A stretch of DNA of 64,000 nucleotides, taken from contig JACJID010000001.1 in assembly GCA_014138725.1 (NCBI GenBank), forward strand, positions 806,001 to 870,000, written 5' to 3'. The notes under the pieces are model-generated. The model did no database searches and had not been told where the DNA came from. It saw nothing but the letters and a program-made list of their open reading frames with translations. The translations under genes and the position numbers were made by a program. Below are positions 31,250 through 38,721 of this stretch, piece after piece (positions within the stretch are counted from its first letter, which is position 1; every line of letters starts with the position of its first letter). This stretch comes from Kutzneria viridogrisea. GTDB taxonomy: Bacteria > Actinomycetota > Actinomycetes > Mycobacteriales > Pseudonocardiaceae.

Positions 31250-33316
31250 TTGACCAGTAGCGAGATCGACATCGAGCAGCAGCACCTGGCGACCCTCTAC
31301 ACCTGGGTGGACGCCCTGCGCGAACAGGCGGCGACCCACTTGGCAGCCGCGCGAGACGCTGGCCGGGGCGGGGACGCGGTGGCGTTCTGGCAGGCGGAAC
31401 TGACCCGCTTGGAGTCCGCCGAGCACGGGCTGTGCTTCGGCCGGCTGGATATGCAGGAGGGCCGCCGTGTCCACGTCGGCAGGCAGGGTCTGTTCCGGGA
31501 GGGGGATGACGAGCCGTTGTTGGTCGACTGGCGCGCACCGGTTGCCCGGCCGTTCTACACGGCGACCCCGACCGCCACACACGGCGTCCGGAGGCGGCGA
31601 CACATCACCACACGTGGGCGGATGGTCGTCGCGCTCAACGACGAACTGCTCGACCTGGACACCGCAGGCGAGGACAACCTGATCGGGGAGGCCGCGTTGC
31701 TGGCGGCGCTTGCCGCGGACCGAACCGGGCGGATGCGCGACATCGTCACGACCCTGCGGGCCGAACAGGACCAGATCATCCGCGACGGGTACCCCGGAGT
31801 GCTTGTGGTGCAGGGTGGCCCAGGTACCGGCAAGACCGCGGTCGCCCTGCACCGGCTGGCCTACCTGCTCTACACCCACCCGCACCTGCGCACCCGGGGC
31901 GTCCTGGTCGTTGGCCCCAGCCAGATCTTCCTGGACTACATCGGGCAGGTCCTGCCCGGTTTGGGCGAGCACACCGTCGTGACGGCCACCATCGCCGATC
32001 TGCGTCCGAACATCCGGGCCAGCCGCGTGGATCCGCCCGCGACCGCCGAGGCCAAGGGCCGGGTGGACATGGCCGATCGGGTAGCGGCCGCGGTGCGCTC
32101 GCGGGTGCGGACTCCCGACGAGCCGGTCGAGGTCGAGTTCGAACAGCAGACGCTGCGGCTTGACCCGCACAGCTGCCGCCGCGCCGTGGACACGGCAAGG
32201 CGGACTGGGCTTCCGCACAACCAGGCCAGACTCGTCTTTCAGCAGCAGGTTGTGGACCTGCTCGCGCAGGGCCTGATCGAGCGCATGGAGCGCGTGGTGC
32301 TCACCGAGACCGGCCACGCCCTCGACGGTGGCAGTCCCGACGGACGGCTCAGCGAGGCCGACCTGCGCGCGCTGGCGGCCGCCGGCGTCATGATCGGCCC
32401 CGATGAGCACGACGAGGATCTGAACGGTCCCAGGAGCCTGCTGGATCAGACCGACAGAGCCCGCCTGCGGGACGCACTGCTGGCCGACACCACCGTGCGG
32501 AACACGCTCGACGAACTGTGGCCGCCACTGACCCCGCAGGAGGTGGTGGCCGACCTGCTCGGCACTTCGTCCGGCGGCTGGAGCGTCGAGGACATCCCGC
32601 TGCTGGACGAGGCCGCCGCCGTGATCGGTGACCGTGCTGGCGGGGTGACGTTCGGGCATGTGGTCGTCGACGAGGCGCAGGAACTGTCCGCGATGGCCTG
32701 GCGGATGCTGATGCGCCGATGCCCCACCAAGTCGATGACCCTCGTCGGCGACCTCGCCCAGACCGGCGATCCGGCAGGCGCCACGTCCTGGGACGGCGTG
32801 CTGCGGCCGCACCTCGACGATCGCTGGCGGCTGGCCCAACTCACCGTCAACTACCGCACTCCGGCGGAGATCATGGCCGCCACCGCCGACCTGGTCGCCG
32901 CGCACCATCCCGGACTGCGGCCACCGCGATCGGCCCGCTCCACCAGTCAACCACCGTGGCGTGTGCGTACCACCCACACCGACCTGCCCCAGGTTGTCGC
33001 CGAACTCGCCGGAACACACACCGACGGACAGCTCGCGATCATCGCCCCGTCAGTCCACCTTGGTCGGCTGGCGGCGGCCCTGTCCGTCGCCACGCCGACC
33101 GACCTCACCGGCACGGTCGTGTTGCTCACGCCCAGCCAGGCCAAAGGACTGGAATTCGACTCGGTGCTGATCGCCGATCCGGCCGCGATTCTCGCCGCAC
33201 CCCTGGGCCACAACGACCTCTACGTGGCCATGACCCGGGCCACCCAGCGGCTCGGTGTCGTGCATCCCGGCCCGCCACCAGCCGAGCTGGCGGGTATGCG
33301 GGAACGCACACCCTGA
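31250..33316 (+). CDS. helR: HelR-type UvrD/Rep-like helicase (RNA polymerase recycling, rifamycin tolerance)
   Basis: A 688-residue superfamily-1 ATPase. Walker A QGGPGTGKT is at about residues 187-195, Walker B VVDEAQELSAMAW near 474, NYRTPAE near 534, and motif V/VI GLEFDSVLI and YVAMTRATQRL near 630 and 660. The N-terminal part (IDIEQQHLATLYTWVDALRE, then DMQEGRRVHVGRQGL) and the replacement of classic helicase subdomains are those of HelD/HelR proteins, which grip and clear RNA polymerase. HelR relatives displace rifamycin-stalled polymerase. The TTG start follows GGGGAG at 9 nt. I looked for the 19-bp rifamycin-associated element upstream and do not see it. It could instead be a housekeeping HelD-like factor. 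Confidence 0.85.
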   Translation: MTSSEIDIEQQHLATLYTWVDALREQAATHLAAARDAGRGGDAVAFWQAELTRLESAEHGLCFGRLDMQEGRRVHVGRQGLFREGDDEPLLVDWRAPVARPFYTATPTATHGVRRRRHITTRGRMVVALNDELLDLDTAGEDNLIGEAALLAALAADRTGRMRDIVTTLRAEQDQIIRDGYPGVLVVQGGPGTGKTAVALHRLAYLLYTHPHLRTRGVLVVGPSQIFLDYIGQVLPGLGEHTVVTATIADLRPNIRASRVDPPATAEAKGRVDMADRVAAAVRSRVRTPDEPVEVEFEQQTLRLDPHSCRRAVDTARRTGLPHNQARLVFQQQVVDLLAQGLIERMERVVLTETGHALDGGSPDGRLSEADLRALAAAGVMIGPDEHDEDLNGPRSLLDQTDRARLRDALLADTTVRNTLDELWPPLTPQEVVADLLGTSSGGWSVEDIPLLDEAAAVIGDRAGGVTFGHVVVDEAQELSAMAWRMLMRRCPTKSMTLVGDLAQTGDPAGATSWDGVLRPHLDDRWRLAQLTVNYRTPAEIMAATADLVAAHHPGLRPPRSARSTSQPPWRVRTTHTDLPQVVAELAGTHTDGQLAIIAPSVHLGRLAAALSVATPTDLTGTVVLLTPSQAKGLEFDSVLIADPAAILAAPLGHNDLYVAMTRATQRLGVVHPGPPPAELAGMRERTP

Positions 33317-33562
33317 CCTGGCCGGACGGTCCCAACACCTCACCCCTGTGCGAGCAGCGGAACCAGTTGAACAGCTCCATCGCCGACCGCTACTGGCGCC
33401 ACCGGGAGGGCCGGTACGGCTGGTAGCAGCAGTTTCGGGCAAATCCGAGGAATACTCGCCAATGGCCAGAGCGGGCATGGGTGAGACAGCATCAGTACGG
33501 CCGGCCGTGGCGCGCAGCAAGCCGACGGTCACCGTGGCCGCGCGGACACCGGATGTGCGAGA

Positions 33563-33603
33563 CCTTGTACGGTAGTGTTTAGTTTGATGGTGGACGTACA
33601 AGG
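33563..33603. promoter_or_regulatory. inverted repeat overlapping the ribosome binding site of the next gene
   Basis: CCTTGTAC (33563-33570) and GTACAAGG (33596-33603) form 8-bp arms 25 bp apart. The right arm includes the start of the AGGAGG ribosome binding site of the oxidoreductase gene at 33616. It could be an operator or an RNA fold limiting translation. The rest of 33317-33562 shows no gene I can support. Confidence 0.45.
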
Positions 33604-33615
33604 AGGGTGGGGGCT

Positions 33616-34566
33616 ATGCGCGCGATCGGCCTGACCGAGTTCGGCGGACCCGAGGTGCTGCGGGTGATCGAGCTGCCCGATCCGGTGCCCGGCAGCGGTG
33701 AGGTGCGCATCCGGGTACACGCCGCCTCGGTCAACCCCACCGACACGGTGCTCCGCTCCGGCACCACGAGCGTGCGGTTCAACGGCCGTCCCGGACCGTA
33801 CGTGCCGGGTATGGACGCGGCGGGCGTGGTCGACGCGATCGGACCGGACACCGACACCCCGCTCCGACAGGGGGATGCGGTGATCGCGATCGTCCGTCCC
33901 TACGGGCCGCGCGGCGGCGCCTACGCCGAGTTTGTCGTGGTGCCCGCGGAGTCGGTGGTGCCGATTCCGTCCGGTGTGGGCTTTCCGGCCGCCTCGACGC
34001 TGCTGATGAACGCCCTCACCGCTCGTCTCGGGCTGGACCTGCTCGCGGTGCCGGCCGGTGGCACCGTCGCGGTGACCGGAGCGGCCGGGGCCTTCGGCGG
34101 GTACGCGGTGCAGCTGGCCAAGAGCGATGGGCTGCGCGTGCTGGCCGACGCTTCGGCGGCCGACACGCAACTGGTGGCCGATCTGGGCGCCGACGAGGTG
34201 GTGCGGCGCGGTGACGACGTCGCCGATCGGTTCCGCGCTCTCGCGCCCGACGGGGTGGACGGCGTGCTCGACGGGGCGATGCTGCACGAGCTGGTCGTCC
34301 CGGCGATCCGGGACGGTGGCGGGATCGCCGTCATCCGTGGCTGGGACGGCCCGGTCGACCGTGGTGTCCGGGTGCACCCGGTCTGGGTCAACGAGGTGGC
34401 CACCGACCACGCCCGGCTGCTCCGGCTGCGGGACCAGGCCGAGGCGGGCGAGCTGACTCTGCGCGTGGCCGACGTGGTGCCCGCCGACCAGGCGGCCCAG
34501 GCGCACCGGCGGCTGGCCGAGGGCGGGGTGCGGGGCCGTCTCGTGCTGGACTTCACCTCCGTGTAG
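33616..34566 (+). CDS. zinc-free NADPH:quinone reductase-like MDR oxidoreductase
   Basis: A 316-residue medium-chain dehydrogenase/reductase. The N-terminal GroES-like domain has PGSGEVRIRVHAASVNPTD and the Rossmann domain AVTGAAGAFGGYAVQLAKS (near residue 155). The catalytic-zinc Cys/His ligands are absent (VNPTD where Zn-MDRs have C-H-S-D), placing it with quinone reductases and enoyl reductases that use NADPH. Length is slightly short for the family. ATG 33616 is preferred to GTG 33607 because GGAGG lies 9 nt before it. It stands alone between helR and a convergent PucR gene; substrate unknown. Confidence 0.88.
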   Translation: MRAIGLTEFGGPEVLRVIELPDPVPGSGEVRIRVHAASVNPTDTVLRSGTTSVRFNGRPGPYVPGMDAAGVVDAIGPDTDTPLRQGDAVIAIVRPYGPRGGAYAEFVVVPAESVVPIPSGVGFPAASTLLMNALTARLGLDLLAVPAGGTVAVTGAAGAFGGYAVQLAKSDGLRVLADASAADTQLVADLGADEVVRRGDDVADRFRALAPDGVDGVLDGAMLHELVVPAIRDGGGIAVIRGWDGPVDRGVRVHPVWVNEVATDHARLLRLRDQAEAGELTLRVADVVPADQAAQAHRRLAEGGVRGRLVLDFTSV

Positions 34567-34623
34567 TGCGGTGCCCACCGAGGTCCGCACAGGCGGCACG
34601 GTCCCGGGGGAAACCGAGAGTCC

Positions 34624-35829
34624 CTAGGCCGGTGGCGGCTGGTGGAGGCGGAGTTGCAGCCAGCAGGACAGCCTGTCGTCGGGATGGCCGAGGAGGTCGA
34701 CGCCAAACAGGTCGTGGACGCGGCGCAGCCGGTACTTCAGTGTGTTGGGATGGATGGTCAGGTGCCGGGCCGCGTCGCCGATGTTGCCCGCGGCGTCCAG
34801 CCAGGCGGTCACTGACGCCGCATAGTGCGTGCGGCGGGTGCGGTCGTACTCGAGCATCGCTTCGATTCCTGGGTGGCGCAGACCTGGATGGCGGGCCAGC
34901 TCGTCCGACAGGTGGGTGAGGAGCACGCTGGCGTGGACCTCGCCGAGTGTGGCGACTGGGCGGCCGTGGGGATCTGCTGTGGTGACGCGCAGGATGTCGG
35001 CTACTTCTGTGCGCAGTGAGGGGACCTCGGATGCGTCGCTGGTGGTGCGGCTCAGGGCGCAGCGGACAGGAGCGTCCAGTGTTCTGCCGAGGGCCGCGAC
35101 CGCTTGCTCGGCGAGGCGGCGGGCGGTAGCTGGTGGGTCGTTGGGCAGCAGAACGTAGACCGTGCGGTTGATCGTGGCGGTGGCCGCCGAGGCGGACACC
35201 GCTGACCAGTGGCGTGCCGCGGCCGTGCTGAGGTTGGCGTCCAGTGGTGGCTCGCCGAGTGCTGGTGCGAAGCCCAGCAGTGTCAGGCGCGGTGGATCGG
35301 GTAGGCCGAGGCGGACACGGGCTTCGCTGGAGGTGCCGTCGCCGACCAGCAGGCTGCGCAGCGCGTCTTCTCTGGTCTGACGGTCGAGTTCGGCGGCACC
35401 CCAGTGGCGCAGCAGATGTGTGGCGGCGAGCTGGGCGCCGTCGAGGAGGGCGGACTCGCCCGTCCCGTCTATCGGTGCCGCGCCCTCGATCGCCCAGATC
35501 GTGCCCAGTGGTCGCTCGCCCGCTCGGATGGCGACGGCCGCGCGGGGCAGTTCGTCCGGGGCGAGGATCGGCAGTCGCACGACGCCCGTCGCTGCCAGGA
35601 CCTGCCGGTACTGGTGCAGCTGTTCGGGCTGGTCGGGGACGCGGCGGTCCAGGATGCCGCGGCGGCGCAGGTCGTCGATGTGCTGCTCGGGGATCGACGA
35701 GTAGGCGAGCACGCGGTTGTCCAGGTCCTCGATCGACACGGAACCGCCGATCACCGCCGCCATGGCGTCCGCGAGGGCGTAGAGCTCCTCGCTGGTGCCG
35801 CCGGTGTTTGGCGATTCCGACATCAGCAT
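34624..35829 (-). CDS. PucR/CdaR-family transcriptional regulator
   Basis: A 401-residue PucR-type regulator. The N-terminal part is a GAF-like sensory region (ALADAMAAVIGGSVSIEDLD, then VRLPILAPDELPRAAVAIRA), followed by a GGDEF-like middle, and the C-terminal HTH_30 (ASVTAWLDAAGNIGDAARHL, then IHPNTLKYRLRRV). A TATACT -10 box on the minus strand (35841-35836) lies only 6 nt before ATG 35829, so the transcript should be leaderless. It is divergent from the APC permease with 86 bp between, so it most likely controls that transporter in response to a nitrogen compound. Confidence 0.9.
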   Translation of the reverse strand: MLMSESPNTGGTSEELYALADAMAAVIGGSVSIEDLDNRVLAYSSIPEQHIDDLRRRGILDRRVPDQPEQLHQYRQVLAATGVVRLPILAPDELPRAAVAIRAGERPLGTIWAIEGAAPIDGTGESALLDGAQLAATHLLRHWGAAELDRQTREDALRSLLVGDGTSSEARVRLGLPDPPRLTLLGFAPALGEPPLDANLSTAAARHWSAVSASAATATINRTVYVLLPNDPPATARRLAEQAVAALGRTLDAPVRCALSRTTSDASEVPSLRTEVADILRVTTADPHGRPVATLGEVHASVLLTHLSDELARHPGLRHPGIEAMLEYDRTRRTHYAASVTAWLDAAGNIGDAARHLTIHPNTLKYRLRRVHDLFGVDLLGHPDDRLSCWLQLRLHQPPPA

Positions 35830-35915
35830 CGGCGAAGTATAGGCAGTTCCGCCAACGACGAGACGATCTCCGCTCTCCAGAATTGGAGCAATCCACGGAA
35901 CGGAGGGAGGCCGCG

Positions 35916-37334
35916 TTGGGAACCGGTGTGTCGTTTCGTCAGCAGCTGCTCAGGCGCAAACCAGTGGACGCGTTCCGCACCGACGCCACGTCCGCACCCG
36001 AAGGCAGTGCCCTGCGCCGCACCATGGGTACCTTCCAGCTCACGATGATCGGCATCGGCGGCACGATCGGCACCGGCATCTTCTTCACGCTCAACGCGAC
36101 CGTACCCAAGGCCGGACCCGCGGTGATCCTGTCGTTCGTCCTCGGCGCGGTCACGGCGGCACTGACCGCGCTGTGCTACGCCGAACTGGCTTCCGCCGTC
36201 CCAGTCTCCGGGTCCTCGTACTCCTACGCCTATGCGACGCTCGGCGAGCTCGCCGCGGTCGCCGTGGGCTGGTGTCTGTTGTTGGAGTACGCCGTCTCCG
36301 CCGGGGTCATCGCGGTCACCTGGGGCCAGTACCTCAACGAACTGACCGAGCGGTTGTTCGGTGCCCAGATGCCCGCGGCCATCTCCGCACCGCCCGGCGC
36401 AGGTGGCTTCATCAACCTGCCCGCCGTGATCCTGGTGGGACTGTGCTGCCTGTTGCTCGTCCGGGGCGCCCGGGAGTCCGCGCTGGTCAACACGGTCATG
36501 GTGCTGGTCAAGCTCGGGATCCTCGTGCTGTTCCTCGTGGTCGGCGCGACAGGTTTCAACTCGGACAACCTCCAGCCGTTCGCCCCGATGGGCGTCGCGG
36601 GTGTCGGTGCCGCGGCGGCCACCATCTTCTACTCGTTCGTCGGCCTGGACACGGTGTCCACGGCCGGTGAGGAGGTCCGTAACCCGCGCCGGACGCTGCC
36701 GCTGGCCATCATGTTCGCGCTGCTGGTGATCACCGCGGTGTACGTGCTGGTGGCGCTGGTCGGCGTCGGCGCGCAGCCGTGGACGGAGTTCGAGGGCCAG
36801 CAGGCCGGTCTGTCCGCGATCCTGGAGAAGGTCACCACAGCGGGCTGGCCCGGACCGGTGTTCTCGGCGGGTGTGGTGGTCTCCGTGGTCAGCGTGATCC
36901 TGATCATTTTGTACGGGCAGACGCGCATCCTGTACTCGATGGGCCGGGACGGCATCATCCCGCCGGCCTTCTGCCGGATCGATCCGCGCAGGGGCACGCC
37001 GGTGACCGGCACCCTCCTGGTGGGCGGATTCGTCGCGCTGATCGCCGCGGTCGTCCCGCTGGAGCAGTTGGCGAATCTGACCAGCATGGGAGCGCTGGTG
37101 GCGTTCGCCGTGGTGTCCATCGGCGTGATCATCCTGCGGCGGCGGGAGCCGAACCTGGAGCGTGGCTTCACGGTGCCCGGCTACCCGGTGGTGCCGCTGC
37201 TGTCGATCGGCTGCTGCGCCTACCTGGTCCACGAACTCCCGGTCGACACGTACCTGTTGTTCGGCGGCTGGCTGGTGCTGGCGCTGGTCGTGTACGTGCT
37301 CTACGGCCGCCACCACTCGCGGCTCGGTGCCTGA
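35916..37334 (+). CDS. APC-superfamily amino acid permease
   Basis: A 472-residue cytoplasmic-membrane transporter with about 12 hydrophobic segments. The first helix has the APC signature MIGIGGTIGTGIFFTLNATV, and YSFVGLDTVSTAGEEVRNPRRTLP is the conserved cytoplasmic loop of cationic-amino-acid/APA transporters. TTG 35916 is chosen as start because GGAGGGAGG stands 5 nt upstream; the frame is open further 5' but over the divergent PucR gene. Substrate is probably an amino acid or amine. A micro-ORF with a signal-like sequence begins 2 nt after its stop. Confidence 0.9.
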   Translation: MGTGVSFRQQLLRRKPVDAFRTDATSAPEGSALRRTMGTFQLTMIGIGGTIGTGIFFTLNATVPKAGPAVILSFVLGAVTAALTALCYAELASAVPVSGSSYSYAYATLGELAAVAVGWCLLLEYAVSAGVIAVTWGQYLNELTERLFGAQMPAAISAPPGAGGFINLPAVILVGLCCLLLVRGARESALVNTVMVLVKLGILVLFLVVGATGFNSDNLQPFAPMGVAGVGAAAATIFYSFVGLDTVSTAGEEVRNPRRTLPLAIMFALLVITAVYVLVALVGVGAQPWTEFEGQQAGLSAILEKVTTAGWPGPVFSAGVVVSVVSVILIILYGQTRILYSMGRDGIIPPAFCRIDPRRGTPVTGTLLVGGFVALIAAVVPLEQLANLTSMGALVAFAVVSIGVIILRRREPNLERGFTVPGYPVVPLLSIGCCAYLVHELPVDTYLLFGGWLVLALVVYVLYGRHHSRLGA

Positions 37335-37336
37335 GG

Positions 37337-37441
37337 ATGAGCACCGTTCAGGTCCTGCCACGGCGGGGCACGGCGGCCGTCCTGGCCGCGGTGCTCGTGC
37401 TGTCCTCCGCCACCGCGGCGTACGCGGCGCCGGACAACTGA
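37337..37441 (+). CDS. 34-residue exported micro-protein or signal-peptide remnant
   Basis: A short frame, ATG at 37337, that is almost wholly a signal peptide: QVLPRRGTAAVLAAVLVLSS followed by ATAAYA and then only four residues, APDN. It starts 2 nt after the permease stop and ends 15 nt before a gene with its own signal peptide. No clean ribosome binding site is spaced for it (GAGG abuts the ATG), but re-initiation after the permease is possible. It may be the 5' end of a lost secreted protein, or a real tiny exported peptide. Confidence 0.45.
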   Translation: MSTVQVLPRRGTAAVLAAVLVLSSATAAYAAPDN

Positions 37442-37456
37442 GCTCAGGGAGCAGGT

Positions 37457-38644
37457 ATGAGTCGACGAATGTGGCGTTGTTTGCTCGCTCTCGTAGTCGG
37501 AATGGCGGTCGTCCTGCCGACGACCGCGGCGGCGACACCAGGGAGTGACTTGGGGAAACGGATGGATGAGGCGTTGGAGCGGGCCGCATCGCGGTTCGGT
37601 GATGCCGGTGTCCAGGCCGTGGCGATCCACAATGGCCAGGTGGTGTGGTCCGGCAAGCGGGGCAAGGCGATCCACGACCCGTCGAAGCCGGTCACGGATC
37701 AGGCGATGTTCCCGTACTCCAGTCTCAGCAAGCTGATGGTCGCGACGTTCGCGCTGCACCAGGTCGAGAACGGGGTGCTCGACCTGGACAAGCCGATCTC
37801 GGCCTACGTCGGTGACGAGGTGGCGGGATCGCGCGTGGTCACGGTCCGCATGCTGCTCACGCACACCGCCGGCTATCCGGACCTGTACGGTGATCCGGCG
37901 ACAGCACCGTTGTTCCCACCGGGCGATCAGTACGACCCCGATCGTCCGTACACCTTCGCGATGCTGAACGCCGGGATCCGCCAGCCGGTCAACCCTGGCA
38001 GGCGCTTCGAGTACTCCAATACCGGCTACATCATTCTGGGACACGTCCTGGCCAAGACCTCCGGTGGCGACCAGGCGCTGGAGCGTGCCTACCGGAATTT
38101 CGTCCGGCGGGCGGGTACCGCGCAGGTTCCGATGACCGACGACGTCCTCACCATGGAACGCACACAGCGAGCCTTCGGTCGTCTCGTGCACGGCTACAAC
38201 CGCCTCGACAACGGAGAACTGGAGGACTTCTCCACCGCGTACGGCGCGAAGGGCATCCCGACCGACCTGTACGGCCTTCCGTTCACCGACGGGGCGTTCG
38301 CCGGCACCGCGACCGGCGCGGGTCTGTTGCTCGACTCGCTGTTCGCCCGCGGGAACCTGCTGCGGCCCGACACAGTGCGCATGATGGTCACGCCATCGCC
38401 GCAGGCAGGTCGGAGTCAGGACCCGGACCTCGGTACCTATGGGATGGGGACCTACCAGACCAGGGAGGCTGGACGCACCTGGCAGGGCCACGGCGGCACC
38501 TACAGCGGATTCTCCTCGATTGCCGCGACCGATGTCGGCCGCGGCATCACGATCGCTGTGGTCGTCAACGAACTGTCACCGCCGCATCCGGCGACGGTGA
38601 TCTGGAAGGAGCTGGTCAGGACCGCCTCGTCCGGCAGGTCCTGA
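37457..38644 (+). CDS. secreted serine hydrolase, beta-lactamase/DD-peptidase fold
   Basis: A 395-residue exported protein of the class C beta-lactamase / D-alanyl-D-alanine carboxypeptidase / esterase family. Residues 1-26 are a signal peptide (LVVGMAVVLPTTAAA). The nucleophile motif S-x-x-K is S89-LS-K92 in PYSSLSKL, the Y-x-N motif is in RRFEYSNTGY near residue 190, and the third motif is HGG in WQGHGGTYSGF near 340. Peptidoglycan, a beta-lactam or an ester are possible substrates; the HGG rather than KTG motif fits the esterase/peptidase branch. It ends before a strong terminator. Confidence 0.9.
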   Translation: MSRRMWRCLLALVVGMAVVLPTTAAATPGSDLGKRMDEALERAASRFGDAGVQAVAIHNGQVVWSGKRGKAIHDPSKPVTDQAMFPYSSLSKLMVATFALHQVENGVLDLDKPISAYVGDEVAGSRVVTVRMLLTHTAGYPDLYGDPATAPLFPPGDQYDPDRPYTFAMLNAGIRQPVNPGRRFEYSNTGYIILGHVLAKTSGGDQALERAYRNFVRRAGTAQVPMTDDVLTMERTQRAFGRLVHGYNRLDNGELEDFSTAYGAKGIPTDLYGLPFTDGAFAGTATGAGLLLDSLFARGNLLRPDTVRMMVTPSPQAGRSQDPDLGTYGMGTYQTREAGRTWQGHGGTYSGFSSIAATDVGRGITIAVVVNELSPPHPATVIWKELVRTASSGRS

Positions 38645-38654
38645 CACTCTCCTG

Positions 38655-38701
38655 AACGGTCTTGCCGTCGTCGACCCCTGCCCGGCGACGGCAAGACCGT
38701 T
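38655..38701. terminator. 16-bp-stem bidirectional terminator
   Basis: AACGGTCTTGCCGTCG (38655-38670) pairs perfectly with 38686-38701 around a 15-nt loop. It lies between the convergent serine hydrolase and LAL genes, 10 bp and 20 bp from their stops, and begins with A and ends with T runs too short to be classical. Confidence 0.85.
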
Positions 38702-38721
38702 GAGGCCGCCACCAAGCCCTG

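Noticed and set aside
30528..31580. A 350-codon minus-strand frame across the TetR remnant and helR start
   Set aside because: It has no conserved features and overlaps the helR N-terminus and an IS fragment on the other strand.
31223..33019. A 598-codon minus-strand frame across helR
   Set aside because: It has no recognisable domain and is antisense to a clear helicase; a shadow frame.
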